Source of the DNA: Lachnospiraceae bacterium UBA7182
Lineage (GTDB): Bacteria; Bacillota; Clostridia; Lachnospirales; Lachnospiraceae
Assembly: GCA_002491115.1 (NCBI GenBank)
Contig: DKVI01000046.1
Location: 1-52,948, forward strand
Direction of reading: 5' to 3'
Length of the DNA: 52,948 nucleotides
This document shows, one piece after another, positions 42,186 through 51,525 of this stretch. The position numbers were made by a program, and so were the translations under genes. Positions within the stretch are counted from its first letter, which is position 1. Each line of letters opens with the position of its first letter. The notes beneath the pieces were generated by a model. It made no database searches. It was not told the origin of the DNA and was given only the letters and a program-made list of their open reading frames with translations.

Positions 42186-44003
42186 GTGGCGTTTGACATT
42201 GAGGAGGAGCTGAAAAAACTGCCGGCAAAACCGGGCGTTTATCTGATGCATGACGAGAAAGACGCCATTATCTATGTGGGGAAAGCGATCTCCCTTAAAA
42301 ACCGTGTGCGCCAGTATTTTCAGTCCAGCCGGAATAAAGGCGTGAAGATCGAGCAGATGGTGACCCATATCGCCAGGTTCGAGTATATCATTACGGATTC
42401 GGAGCTGGAAGCTCTGGTATTGGAGTGCAACCTGATCAAAGAACATCGTCCTAAGTACAATACCATGCTTATGGACGACAAGACGTATCCCTTTATAAAA
42501 GTAACCGTTCAGGAAGATTATCCCAGGGTGCTTTTCTGCCGTCAGATGCATAAGGATAAGGCAAAATATTTCGGACCCTACACCAGCGCGGGGGCGGTGA
42601 AGGACACCATTGACCTGATACATAAACTGTACGGGATTCGCACCTGCAATAAAGCGCTGCCCAGGATGCAGGGCAAAGAACGTCCCTGCCTGAATTACCA
42701 TATCCATCAGTGCCCGGCGCCCTGTCAGGGGTATATAACGAAGGAAGCCTACGGCGAAGCGGTGAAAAAGGCTCTTTCTTTTTTAAACGGGAACTATGCG
42801 CAGATTCTGGAAGAGCTGGAGGGCAAGATGCAGAAAGCTTCCGAAGAACTGGAGTTTGAGAAGGCCATTGAATACAGGGAGCTTTTGGGGAGTGTAAGCA
42901 AGATTGCCCAGAAGCAGAAGATTACCAGCAGCGATATGGAAGATAAAGACGTGGTTGCCATGGCAACGGATCAAGAAGACGCGGTGGTGCAGATCTTCTT
43001 TGTCCGGGACGGCCGGCTGATCGGTAGAGATCATTTCTGTCTTCATATCGCGGCGGACGATGAAAAAGAGGAGATCCTTGCCACTTTTTTAAAACAGTTT
43101 TACGCGGGGACGCCTTATATTCCCAGGCAGTTGATGATCCAGTATGAGATCGGCGAAAAAGAAGTCATAGAGGAATGGTTAAGCGCCAGAAAAGGGCAGA
43201 AAGTGCATATACAGGTACCCAAAAAAGGGCAGAAGGAAAAGCTGGTGGAACTGGCCCAGAAGAATGCCGAGATGGTGCTGACTCAGGATAAAGAAAGGAT
43301 CAGGCGGGAGGAAGGGCGCACCATCGGGGCTATGAAAGAGATTGCGAAGCTTTTAGGCCTCGACCGGATTGACCGGGTGGAAGCCTATGATATTTCCAAC
43401 ATCAGCGGTTTTCAGACCGTAGGTTCCATGGTGGTCTATGAGAAAGGCCGTCCTAAGAGGTCTGATTACCGGAAATTTCGGATCAGGGGTGTGCAGGGGG
43501 CGGACGACTATGCCAGCATGGAGGAGATGCTTACAAGAAGGCTGTCCCATTATGAAAATTACCCGGACCTGATCATGATGGACGGCGGCCGGGGACAGGT
43601 GAACATTGCGCTTAAGGTGATGAAAGCGGTGGGTGTCCATGTGCCTGTATGCGGCATGGTCAAAGACGACAGACACCGGACAAGGGGGATCTATTATAAT
43701 AATACAGAACTGCCCATCGAAAGGGACAGCGAGGGGTTTAGGCTGGTGACCCGGATTCAGGATGAAGCCCATCGCTTTGCCATTGAATACCATCGTTCCT
43801 TACGAAGCAAAGAGCAGGTACATTCCGTGCTGGACGACATACCCGGAATCGGGCCGGCCAGAAGGAAAGCCCTTATGAAAGGATTTCAGACACTGGAGGA
43901 AATAAAGGCGGCGGATGTGGAAAGGCTTGCGTCTGTGGAAGGCATGAACCGCCGGGCGGCCGAGCAGGTTTTTGCGTTCTTTCATGTTGCTAAGGACGAA
44001 TAA
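42186..44003 (+). CDS. uvrC: UvrABC excinuclease subunit C
   Basis: 605 aa. The N-terminal GIY-YIG nuclease (KPGVYLMHDEKDAIIYVGKA), the UVR motif (about 205-240, ELEFEKAIEYRELL), the RNase H-like C-terminal nuclease (AYDISNISGFQTVGSMVVYE, MMDGGRGQV) and terminal helix-hairpin-helix repeats (IPGIGPARRKALM, VEGMNRRAAEQV) are all present. It makes both incisions in nucleotide excision repair. It begins with GTG at 42186, 8 nt after GGGAGGAGG. Confidence 0.96.
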   Translation: MAFDIEEELKKLPAKPGVYLMHDEKDAIIYVGKAISLKNRVRQYFQSSRNKGVKIEQMVTHIARFEYIITDSELEALVLECNLIKEHRPKYNTMLMDDKTYPFIKVTVQEDYPRVLFCRQMHKDKAKYFGPYTSAGAVKDTIDLIHKLYGIRTCNKALPRMQGKERPCLNYHIHQCPAPCQGYITKEAYGEAVKKALSFLNGNYAQILEELEGKMQKASEELEFEKAIEYRELLGSVSKIAQKQKITSSDMEDKDVVAMATDQEDAVVQIFFVRDGRLIGRDHFCLHIAADDEKEEILATFLKQFYAGTPYIPRQLMIQYEIGEKEVIEEWLSARKGQKVHIQVPKKGQKEKLVELAQKNAEMVLTQDKERIRREEGRTIGAMKEIAKLLGLDRIDRVEAYDISNISGFQTVGSMVVYEKGRPKRSDYRKFRIRGVQGADDYASMEEMLTRRLSHYENYPDLIMMDGGRGQVNIALKVMKAVGVHVPVCGMVKDDRHRTRGIYYNNTELPIERDSEGFRLVTRIQDEAHRFAIEYHRSLRSKEQVHSVLDDIPGIGPARRKALMKGFQTLEEIKAADVERLASVEGMNRRAAEQVFAFFHVAKDE

Positions 44004-44055
44004 AAATGGTATGCTTATAATAACTTTTGCGGGACTATAATAGGAGAACAGGTAA

Positions 44056-44985
44056 ATGCAGACAGTATCATTAAATAAAATGATTGAAAAACTGGAACTT
44101 AAGAATATTGTTCCTGAAGTAAGTACGGACGGGATTGAGATCATCAGCTCGGAGATCAACCGTCCGGCCTTACAGCTGGCCGGATATTTTGAGCATTTTT
44201 CCAGCGAGCGGGTGCAGATCATCGGCTATGTGGAATACAGCTATCTGAAAGGACTGGATCTGGAAGTAAAGATGAAAAATTATGAGCGCTTTATGTCCAG
44301 TGAGATTCCCTGTGTGATCTATGCATCGAAGACGGAGCCGGATGAGCAGATGATCGAGCTGGCGCAAAAATATAAAAGGCCGCTTCTTGTGAGCGAGCGT
44401 ACCACGTCTTCTCTCATGGCCGAAGTGATCCGCTGGCTGAATGTGGAGCTGGCGCCCTGTATCTCCATACACGGCGTACTGGTGGACGTGTATGGTGAGG
44501 GCGTTTTGATCATGGGAGAGAGCGGGATCGGGAAGAGCGAGACGGCGCTGGAGCTTTTGAAAAGAGGCCATCGGCTGATCACCGACGATGTGGTGGAGAT
44601 ACGCAAGGTCAGCGACGACACCCTTGTGGGGACTTCCCCGGAGATCACCCGGCATTTTATTGAACTTCGGGGCATCGGCATTATAGATGTCAAGACACTG
44701 TACGGTGTTGAGAGCGTGAAAAAGACCCAGACCATCAATATGGTTATCAAGCTGGAGGAATGGGACAAAGATAAAGAATATGACCGTCTGGGACTGAATG
44801 AGGAGTATACGGAGTTTTTAGGCAACAAGATCGTATGCTATTCCATCCCCATTCGCCCCGGCCGTAATCTGGCGGTCATCGTGGAGTCGGCGGCAGTCAA
44901 CCACAGGCAGAAAAATATGGGTTATAATGCGGCCCAGGAACTCTACCGCAGAGTGCAGGACAGCATTAACAGAAACAAACACTAA
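44056..44985 (+). CDS. hprK: HPr kinase/phosphorylase
   Basis: 309 aa. The C-terminal kinase domain has Walker A MGESGIGKSETALELLKRGH and the HprK signature around RGIGIIDVKTLYG. It phosphorylates and dephosphorylates Ser46 of HPr, which drives CcpA carbon catabolite control and gates PTS uptake. AGGAG precedes the ATG. It lies 16 bp before glucokinase, so carbon signalling and glucose phosphorylation genes are linked. Confidence 0.96.
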   Translation: MQTVSLNKMIEKLELKNIVPEVSTDGIEIISSEINRPALQLAGYFEHFSSERVQIIGYVEYSYLKGLDLEVKMKNYERFMSSEIPCVIYASKTEPDEQMIELAQKYKRPLLVSERTTSSLMAEVIRWLNVELAPCISIHGVLVDVYGEGVLIMGESGIGKSETALELLKRGHRLITDDVVEIRKVSDDTLVGTSPEITRHFIELRGIGIIDVKTLYGVESVKKTQTINMVIKLEEWDKDKEYDRLGLNEEYTEFLGNKIVCYSIPIRPGRNLAVIVESAAVNHRQKNMGYNAAQELYRRVQDSINRNKH

Positions 44986-45001
44986 AGTCAGGAGGCAGCA
45001 T

Positions 45002-45940
45002 ATGAAAAAATATTGTTTTGGAATCGACGTGGGCGGAACGACCGTTAAACTGGGCCTCTTTGGGACGGACGGACAGTTAATGGACAAGTGGGAAATACCG
45101 ACCCGGACAGAGAAGGAAGGATCGGCTATCCTGCCGGACATCGCCGCTTCCGTACTGGAAAAGCTTACGAAGACAGGGATTGCCAAAGATGAGGTGGCAG
45201 GAATCGGGATCGGAGTTCCGGGTCCCATCGATGAAAAAGGGGTCGTACCCCATACGGCGAACCTGGGGTGGGGCTATAAAGAAGTGACGCGCGAGCTTTC
45301 GGAACTGACCGGTCTTGCCTGCAAAGGCGGCAACGACGCCAATGTGGCGGCGCTGGGAGAGATCTGGAAAGGCGCGGCGGCAGGCAAAAGAAGCGGTGTG
45401 ATGGTGACCCTTGGGACCGGCGTGGGCGGAGGGATCATTGTGGACGGCCGGATCGTGGCGGGCGCAACGGGCGCAGGCGGCGAAATCGGGCATATCCATG
45501 TGGACGAGCGCATTCCGGGACAGTGCGGCTGCGGCAACCGGGGCTGCCTGGAGCAGGTGGCATCCGCCAACGGGATTGTGCGCCTTGCCAGATGGATGTC
45601 AGAGGAAGAGAAGGCGGATACTTCTCTGAACCTTAACACCATGACAGCCAAAGACATATGGGACGCGGTAAAAGCAGGAGACGCCTTTGCCTGCCGGGTG
45701 GCGGAGCGTTTCGGCAGGTATTTGGGACTTGCCCTTGGCAACGTTGCCAGTACGGTAAACCCGGAAGTGTTTGTAATCGGCGGCGGCATGTCCAAAGCAG
45801 GCGATATTATCCTGGATTATGTAAAAAAATATTTTGTAAAATACACCTTCAGGGGCTGCAAAGATACAGAGTTTGTACTGGCAACCCTTGGAAACGACGC
45901 AGGAATCTACGGGTGTGCCAGACTTGTGATCGAAGAATAA
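45002..45940 (+). CDS. glcK: ROK family glucokinase
   Basis: 312 aa. The ATP-binding DVGGTTVKLGLF comes first, then the ROK signature with the zinc site CGCGNRGCLEQVAS. The catalytic Asp lies in GGNDANVAALGE. It phosphorylates glucose freed inside the cell. CAGGAGG precedes the ATG at 45002; the longer in-frame start lies within hprK. A 14-bp stem terminator follows. Confidence 0.94.
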   Translation: MKKYCFGIDVGGTTVKLGLFGTDGQLMDKWEIPTRTEKEGSAILPDIAASVLEKLTKTGIAKDEVAGIGIGVPGPIDEKGVVPHTANLGWGYKEVTRELSELTGLACKGGNDANVAALGEIWKGAAAGKRSGVMVTLGTGVGGGIIVDGRIVAGATGAGGEIGHIHVDERIPGQCGCGNRGCLEQVASANGIVRLARWMSEEEKADTSLNLNTMTAKDIWDAVKAGDAFACRVAERFGRYLGLALGNVASTVNPEVFVIGGGMSKAGDIILDYVKKYFVKYTFRGCKDTEFVLATLGNDAGIYGCARLVIEE

Positions 45941-45961
45941 AAAAGTATTCAGAAAATAAAA

Positions 45962-46001
45962 GATCAGGATACGGGGAAAGCTTTTATCCCGTATCCTGAT
46001 C
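45962..46001. terminator. Terminator between glcK and typA
   Basis: A perfect 14-bp inverted repeat (45962-45975 with 45988-46001). On the minus strand it is followed by TTTTATTTT, so it mainly suits typA. On the plus strand the T-tract is weak. Confidence 0.75.
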
Positions 46002-46049
46002 CTGACAGTCTTTTCATTCCGGCGTATGTCCTGCCGGTCTTCCCCTTAT

Positions 46050-47876
46050 TTAGTTGTTATGCATAGCGGCTCTTTTACGCATGGTGGGGTCCAGGATTTT
46101 TTTGCGTATCCTCAAGTGTTTGGGTGTGATCTCCAAAAGCTCGTCCGTGTCGATAAATTCCAGGCACTGCTCCAGGCTTAAGATTCTGGGCGGCGTCAGT
46201 TTCAGCGCCTCGTCCGCGCCGGAAGAACGGGTGTTGGTAAGCTTTTTGGTCTTGCATACATTGATCTCGATATCGTCTGTCTTGGCATTTTGTCCCACGA
46301 CCATGCCGGAGTAGACTTTTTCACCCGGTCCGATGAAAAGGGATCCCCGCTCCTGGGCGTTGAACAGGCCGTAGGTGATGGATTCGCCGGACTCGAAGGC
46401 AATTAAGGACCCCTGCTTCCGGTACTGGATATCGCCTTTGTAAGGCTCATAGCCGTTGAAGATGGTATTTAAGACGCCGGTTCCTTTGGTGTCGGTCATA
46501 AACTCGCCCCGGTAGCCGATCAGACCCCGGGAGGGGATGGAAAACTCCAGTCGGGTGGAACCGGAATCATTGGTGTGCATATTCAGAAGCTCCCCTTTAC
46601 GCTCTCCAAGCTTCTGGATTACGTTTCCTGCATATTCGTCGTCCACATCAATGTAGGCCAGCTCCATGGGCTCTGTTTTCTTTCCCTTTTCATCCGTGCG
46701 GTACAGAACTTCGGCTTTGCTGACGGAAAATTCATAACCTTCCCGGCGCATATTTTCGATCAGCACGGACAGATGGAGTTCGCCGCGGCCGGATACTTTA
46801 AAGCTGTCCGTATTATCTGTTTCTTCCACCCGAAGGCTTACGTCGGTATTCAGTTCCCGGAACAGGCGGTCTCTTAGATGGCGGGAAGTGACGTATTTTC
46901 CTTCGGTGCCTGCCAGAGGACTGTCGTTTACGTTAAACTGCATGGCAATGGTGGGTTCGGAGATTTTCTGGAAGGGGATGGCGTTCGGGGCATCCGCCAG
47001 GCAGATCGTATCGCCGATGTGAAGGTCCGCAATACCGGAGATCGCCACGATGGCTCCTACTGTGGCTTCTTCCACTTCCACCTTATTCAGACCGTCAAAT
47101 TCAGAAAGCCTGCTGATTTTCACCTTTTTTATTTTATCCGGTTCATGATGGTTGACGATGACCGCTTCCTGGTTGATGCGGACGGTTCCGTTATCTACTT
47201 TTCCGACGCCGATCCGGCCCACATACTCATTGTAGTCGATGGTGCTTATAAGGATCTGCAAAGGCGCTTCCGGGTCGCCTTCGGGTGCGGGTATATAGTC
47301 CAGGATCGTATCAAATAAAGGCGTCATATCCTTTGCTTCCTCATTCAGGTCAAGGGTCGCGTAGCCGCCTTTGGCGGAGGCGAACACAAAGGGGCAGTCC
47401 AGCTGTTCATCGGAAGCGTCCAGGTCCATCAGAAGCTCCAGCACTTCATCGATGACTTCCTGGGGGCGGGCTTCCGGCCGGTCGATCTTGTTGATGCAGG
47501 CGATGACCGGAAGGTTCAGTTCCAGCGCTTTTTTCAGGACAAATTTGGTCTGGGGCATGGAACCTTCAAAAGCGTCCACCACAAGGATGACGCCGTTTAC
47601 CATCTTAAGTACGCGTTCCACCTCTCCGCCGAAATCCGCGTGGCCGGGGGTATCGATAATATTAATTTTTACGCCTTTATAAAAAACGGCGGTATTTTTG
47701 GATAAAATGGTGATTCCGCGCTCTCTTTCGATATCATTGGAGTCCATGACGCGCTCCGCCACTTCCTGGTTGGCGCGGAAAACGCCGCTTTGCTTTAACA
47801 GTTCGTCCACCAGGGTCGTCTTACCATGGTCTACATGGGCGATGATCGCTATATTTCTTACATCTTCACGTTTCAT
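46050..47876 (-). CDS. typA: Ribosome-associated GTPase TypA/BipA
   Basis: 608 aa, standard length. The GTPase domain has AHVDHGKTTLVDELL, the ERERGITI switch I and DTPGHADFGGE, followed by EF-G-like domains and the TypA-specific C-terminus. It acts on 50S ribosome assembly and stress translation. The start at 47876 (MKREDVRN) has GAGG upstream; five extra codons are possible but lack a site. It is transcribed opposite to both neighbours. Confidence 0.96.
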   Translation of the reverse strand: MKREDVRNIAIIAHVDHGKTTLVDELLKQSGVFRANQEVAERVMDSNDIERERGITILSKNTAVFYKGVKINIIDTPGHADFGGEVERVLKMVNGVILVVDAFEGSMPQTKFVLKKALELNLPVIACINKIDRPEARPQEVIDEVLELLMDLDASDEQLDCPFVFASAKGGYATLDLNEEAKDMTPLFDTILDYIPAPEGDPEAPLQILISTIDYNEYVGRIGVGKVDNGTVRINQEAVIVNHHEPDKIKKVKISRLSEFDGLNKVEVEEATVGAIVAISGIADLHIGDTICLADAPNAIPFQKISEPTIAMQFNVNDSPLAGTEGKYVTSRHLRDRLFRELNTDVSLRVEETDNTDSFKVSGRGELHLSVLIENMRREGYEFSVSKAEVLYRTDEKGKKTEPMELAYIDVDDEYAGNVIQKLGERKGELLNMHTNDSGSTRLEFSIPSRGLIGYRGEFMTDTKGTGVLNTIFNGYEPYKGDIQYRKQGSLIAFESGESITYGLFNAQERGSLFIGPGEKVYSGMVVGQNAKTDDIEINVCKTKKLTNTRSSGADEALKLTPPRILSLEQCLEFIDTDELLEITPKHLRIRKKILDPTMRKRAAMHNN

Positions 47877-48082
47877 GATTAAAAACCTCATTATTTTTGT
47901 ATGGTCTGGATTTATATGTCTTACAGAACTAATAGTGTATCATATTTTCCCAGGAAAACAAGTATTTTATTAAATTTGAATATTTTATATGATTTTTGGA
48001 ATATTTGGGAGAAACGCTGAATATATTTTATAGACAAAATACGAGAAGAGACACTTCGTCAAAGAGAAGGGAGAACAAAATT

Positions 48083-48709
48083 ATGTCAGATAAGATCATT
48101 GAAAACAACCAGGTATCTATCGTAGGGGAGGTCGTGTCCGACTTTTCTTTCAGCCACGAAGTTTTTGGGGAAGGCTTCTATATGCTGAATGTGTCGGTAA
48201 GGCGGCTGAGCGATTCTTGCGACGTGATACCCCTGATGATCTCCGAGAGGCTGATCGACGTAAACGAGGATTACCGGGGGCTGTATATCCGCGCCGCCGG
48301 GCAGTTTCGGTCCTACAACCGCCACGAGGAAAAGAAGAACCGGCTGGTATTATCCGTTTTTGTGAGGGAGCTGGAATTTATTGAGGAAGAAGTAGAGAAT
48401 GCCAAGACGAACCAGATCTTTCTGGACGGCTTTATCTGTAAAATGCCGGTCTACAGAAAGACGCCTCTTGGCAGGGAGATCGCGGACATCCTCCTGGCGG
48501 TAAACCGGCCCTATGGGAAATCCGATTATATTCCATGTATCTGCTGGGGAAGGAATGCCCGGTTCGCGTCCGGATTTGAGGTGGGCGGCCATACGCAGAT
48601 CTGGGGCAGAATCCAGAGCCGCGAGTACATGAAAAAGATAGATGAGGAGGAAAGCGAGCGCAGAGTTGCCTATGAAGTGTCCGTAAGTAAACTGGAATAT
48701 CTGGATTAA
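48083..48709 (+). CDS. SSB-like protein with two OB-fold units
   Basis: 208 aa. Two similar halves are visible. Residues about 10-100 (NQVSIVGEVVSDFSFSHEV...RLVLSVFVRELEFIEE) and 110-208 (NQIFLDGFICKMPVYRKTPLGREIADILLAVNRP...VAYEVSVSKLEYLD) each begin and end like the single-stranded-DNA-binding OB fold. The second retains the SSB pattern TPLGREIADILLAVNRPY and CICWGRNA. The acidic SSB tail (DDDIPF type) is absent. It is not next to rpsF/rpsR, so it is unlikely to be the housekeeping SSB. AAGGGAG precedes the ATG. Its role may be replication, repair or plasmid-like; not shown. Confidence 0.75.
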   Translation: MSDKIIENNQVSIVGEVVSDFSFSHEVFGEGFYMLNVSVRRLSDSCDVIPLMISERLIDVNEDYRGLYIRAAGQFRSYNRHEEKKNRLVLSVFVRELEFIEEEVENAKTNQIFLDGFICKMPVYRKTPLGREIADILLAVNRPYGKSDYIPCICWGRNARFASGFEVGGHTQIWGRIQSREYMKKIDEEESERRVAYEVSVSKLEYLD

Positions 48710-48712
48710 AAC

Positions 48713-48741
48713 TTGCATTTCTTCCAAGGCTAGTGTAAGAT
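48713..48741 (+). promoter_or_regulatory. Promoter of the corrinoid adenosyltransferase-like gene
   Basis: TTGCAT (48713-48718), 17 nt, TAAGAT (48736-48741). Confidence 0.6.
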
Positions 48742-48794
48742 AGACAAATACAGAGGATTTTTTGTTTCATGTTCGGGAATGTGGGGATACTTCT

Positions 48795-49283
48795 ATGAAT
48801 GGGATAACATTACAGGTTTATTTTGGAAGCGGGAAAGGTAAGACGACGGCGGCCCTGGGGCAGGCGATCAAGGAAGCCAGCAGGGGCAGGTCGGTTTTTA
48901 TCATACAGTTTTTGAAGGGACGTCAGCCGGAAGAGTTAAGCTTTGTAAAACGGCTGGAGCCCGAGATCAAGCTGTTCCGTTTCCAGCGCAGGGAGGCGGC
49001 TTTTGAGGACCTGTCCGGGCAGGAACAGGAAGAAGAAGTGCTGAATATGAAAAACGGTATGTCCTTTGCCAGGAAAGTGCTGGCTACCGGCGAGTGTGAT
49101 GTGCTGATATTGGACGAGATCCTGGGGCTTCTGGAGCATGGGATCGTCAGTCTGGAAGATATCCATGCGCTTCTTAACGAAGCGTCCGAAGGCACGGAGC
49201 TTATCTTTACAGGCATCCGGCTCTGCCCTGAGATCATGGAATGGGCCGACGGTGTCTATCAGATATCCGCACTGAAAGAGTAA
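48795..49283 (+). CDS. cobO: Cob(I)yrinic acid a,c-diamide adenosyltransferase-like P-loop protein (CobA/CobO/BtuR family)
   Basis: 162 aa. It opens with the family P-loop VYFGSGKGKTTAALGQA and has a Walker-B-like DVLILDEILGLLEHG and the terminal TGIRLCPEIMEWAD (TGR-x-P-x-x-L-x-x-x-AD pattern in relatives). The family adenosylates corrinoids for B12. It is shorter than E. coli BtuR (about 196 aa) and no cobalamin genes are nearby, so the substrate is not certain. The ATG at 48795 is weakly supported by GGGGA upstream; an in-frame start at 48762 is possible. Confidence 0.75.
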   Translation: MNGITLQVYFGSGKGKTTAALGQAIKEASRGRSVFIIQFLKGRQPEELSFVKRLEPEIKLFRFQRREAAFEDLSGQEQEEEVLNMKNGMSFARKVLATGECDVLILDEILGLLEHGIVSLEDIHALLNEASEGTELIFTGIRLCPEIMEWADGVYQISALKE

Positions 49284-49324
49284 GTATCCATATACTAAAC
49301 AAAAGACTACCAGGAGGAGAAATT

Positions 49325-50224
49325 ATGTCAATTTTTACAGGCGCGGGAGTTGCGATCGTCACTCCTATGACAGCGACAGGGGAAGTGAATTATCCAAAGC
49401 TTCAGGAGCTTCTGGAGTATCAGATTGCCAATGGAACAGACAGTATCATTATCTGCGGCACCACGGGGGAGGCATCTACGCTGAGCCATGAGGAGCATCT
49501 GGAAGCCATCCGTTTTACGGTGGAAAAAGTGGCCCACAGGGTACCGGTTATCGCAGGTACGGGTTCCAACTGCACGGACACCGCGGTGTATCTGTCCCAG
49601 GAGGCGGAAAAGTTCGGGGCGGACGCGCTTTTGCTTGTAAGCCCTTATTATAACAAAGCGACCCAGAAGGGACTGATTGCGCATTTCACAAAGATCGCCA
49701 GGTCCGTGAAGATTCCGGTTGTGCTGTATAATATACAGGGACGTACAGGCGTCAATATTACGCCGGAGACCATCGCGTATCTTGCCCATAACGTGGACAA
49801 TATTGTCGCTGTCAAAGAGGCCAGCGGTAATATTTCACAGGTGGCCAGGATTGCCCAGCTTGCAGGTGACGCGCTGGACATCTATTCCGGCAACGACGAC
49901 CAGATCGTTCCGCTTCTGTCCCTGGGAGGAAAAGGCGTGATCTCTGTTCTTTCCAATATCGCTCCCAGGCAGACCCACGATATTGTGGCAAAGTTTATGG
50001 AGGGCGATGTGGCAGGCAGCCGCGAGCTTCAGCTTAAGGCCCTTCCGCTGATTGAAAGCCTGTTCTGTGAAGTGAATCCGATCCCGGTCAAAGAAGCTTT
50101 GAATATGCTGGGATGGGAAGTGGGTCCCCTTCGGATGCCGTTAACTCCCATGGAAGAAGAACATAAAGAAAAGCTTCGGCAGGCGATGAAAGATTTCGGC
50201 ATCAAGGCAAAAGGAGAAAACTGA
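49325..50224 (+). CDS. dapA: 4-hydroxy-tetrahydrodipicolinate synthase
   Basis: 299 aa TIM barrel. It condenses pyruvate and aspartate semialdehyde for lysine and peptidoglycan diaminopimelate. Seen are GTTGEASTLSHEEH, the Tyr of LLLVSPYYNKATQKGL, the Schiff-base Lys in AVKEASGN, and YNIQGRTGVN (usually YNVPGRT, so Gln replaces Pro). CAGGAGG precedes the ATG at 49325. The stop overlaps the dapB start by 1 bp. Confidence 0.96.
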   Translation: MSIFTGAGVAIVTPMTATGEVNYPKLQELLEYQIANGTDSIIICGTTGEASTLSHEEHLEAIRFTVEKVAHRVPVIAGTGSNCTDTAVYLSQEAEKFGADALLLVSPYYNKATQKGLIAHFTKIARSVKIPVVLYNIQGRTGVNITPETIAYLAHNVDNIVAVKEASGNISQVARIAQLAGDALDIYSGNDDQIVPLLSLGGKGVISVLSNIAPRQTHDIVAKFMEGDVAGSRELQLKALPLIESLFCEVNPIPVKEALNMLGWEVGPLRMPLTPMEEEHKEKLRQAMKDFGIKAKGEN

Positions 50225-50988
50225 TGGTCAGGGCAATCATACACGGATGTAACGGCTATATGGGCCGTGTGATCAGTGATCTGATCAAAGAAGATACAGA
50301 GATCGAGGCGGTGGCAGGCATCGATCTGTCAGATAATCAGGATAAAGAGTATCCTGTCTATACCAGTCCGAAGGACTGCCGGGTGGAAGCGGATGTGATT
50401 ATCGATTTTTCTTCCGCCAAAGCGGTGGACGGTCTTCTGGAGTTTGGCGTAGAGAGAGGCATCCCCATGGTGCTCTGTACAACAGGGCTTTCTGAGGAAC
50501 AACTGGCGGCAGTCAAAGAGGCCAGCACAAAAGTGGCTGTTTTAAAATCCGCCAATATGTCACTGGGCGTGAATCTGCTTTTAAAACTTTTAAAAGACGC
50601 CGCGAAGGTGCTGGCACCCGCGGGCTTTGACATGGAAATCGTGGAAAAGCATCATAACAGGAAGTTAGACGCACCCAGCGGAACAGCCATAGCGCTGGCG
50701 GACTCTCTCAACGAGGCGCTGGACGGGTCCTATACCTATAAATATGACAGAAGCACCCGGCGCCAGAAGCGGGATGAAAAAGAGATCGGCATCAGCGCCG
50801 TGCGCGGAGGTACCATCGTGGGAGACCATGACGTGATCTTTGCCGGGACGGATGAAGTGATTACCTTCAGCCACAGGGCTTATTCCCGGGCGATCTTCGG
50901 AAAAGGCGCCGTGCAGGCGGCCAAATTCCTGGCAGGCAGGCAGGCGGGATACTATGAAATGTCCGATGTGATCGAAGCGCAGGGCTGA
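50224..50988 (+). CDS. dapB: 4-hydroxy-tetrahydrodipicolinate reductase
   Basis: 254 aa. The N-terminal nucleotide fold is HGCNGYMGRVISD and the catalytic segment is EIVEKHHNRKLDAPSGTAIALAD. It reduces the DapA product with NAD(P)H. AAAGGAG lies before the ATG, which overlaps the dapA TGA, so the two are translationally coupled. Confidence 0.96.
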   Translation: MVRAIIHGCNGYMGRVISDLIKEDTEIEAVAGIDLSDNQDKEYPVYTSPKDCRVEADVIIDFSSAKAVDGLLEFGVERGIPMVLCTTGLSEEQLAAVKEASTKVAVLKSANMSLGVNLLLKLLKDAAKVLAPAGFDMEIVEKHHNRKLDAPSGTAIALADSLNEALDGSYTYKYDRSTRRQKRDEKEIGISAVRGGTIVGDHDVIFAGTDEVITFSHRAYSRAIFGKGAVQAAKFLAGRQAGYYEMSDVIEAQG

Positions 50989-51099
50989 TCTTTGTAAAAT
51001 TAAAAAAAACAGAATAAATAAAATAAAACTGTCCATATTAGTAACAGCAGGTCAAACACTGTTTTGCATCTTTAATTTTAATTAAAAGGAGAGACATTT

Positions 51100-51456
51100 A
51101 TGAAACAGTTAAAGAAGTATTGTATTGGCATGCTGTTACTGGTGACACTGCTCTTTGTCACTGCATGTGGCAGCTCGAAAAACGGCACCGCCGCGGATGA
51201 CACCGGCAACGGCACTGCCGTGGACGGAACGGACGAAGGGAACACAGGCGGCAATGGCACGAACATTGACGATGTTCTTTTTGACACCGACGGAGACGGA
51301 GTCTACGACCATACGGACGTGGACGGCGACGGTCTGTTAGAACAGATCGGCCAGGATTCCGATGATGTGGTGGATGATCTGGTCAACGATGTGACCGGAG
51401 GAGACGGTATGGACGCGGACGGTGACGGCGTCGAAGACGACACAGTGGCACCGTAA
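51100..51456 (+). CDS. Small lipoprotein with calcium-binding-type Asp repeats
   Basis: 118 aa. The lipoprotein signal ends LLFVTACGSS (Cys22 as anchor). The mature part is Gly/Asn/Thr/Asp-rich and very acidic, with loops DTDGDGVYDHTDVDGDG and DADGDGVEDD. These match the DxDxDG calcium loops of dockerin, EF-hand and thrombospondin type 3 repeats. There is no folded enzymatic domain. AAAGGAG precedes the ATG and a strong terminator follows. It is probably a surface protein. Function unknown. Confidence 0.8.
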   Translation: MKQLKKYCIGMLLLVTLLFVTACGSSKNGTAADDTGNGTAVDGTDEGNTGGNGTNIDDVLFDTDGDGVYDHTDVDGDGLLEQIGQDSDDVVDDLVNDVTGGDGMDADGDGVEDDTVAP

Positions 51457-51468
51457 CAAAAGACCGAA

Positions 51469-51497
51469 AAGGCGCTGCGGACGGCAGCGCCTTTTTT
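51469..51497 (+). terminator. Terminator of the Asp-rich lipoprotein gene
   Basis: AAGGCGCTGC (51469-51478) pairs with GCAGCGCCTT (51484-51493) and runs into TTTTTT. Confidence 0.88.
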
Positions 51498-51525
51498 GAA
51501 ATACGGATAAAAAGGAGCATATAAG

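Noticed and set aside
44016..44041. Two TATAAT boxes before hprK as a promoter
   Set aside because: Neither has a convincing -35 at 16-18 nt, and the second would start transcription after the ribosome binding site.
50989..51099. Lysine riboswitch or T-box near the dap genes
   Set aside because: AT-rich sequence with the short palindrome TTTTAATTAAAA only; it lies downstream of dapB, and no T-box or L-box features are visible.
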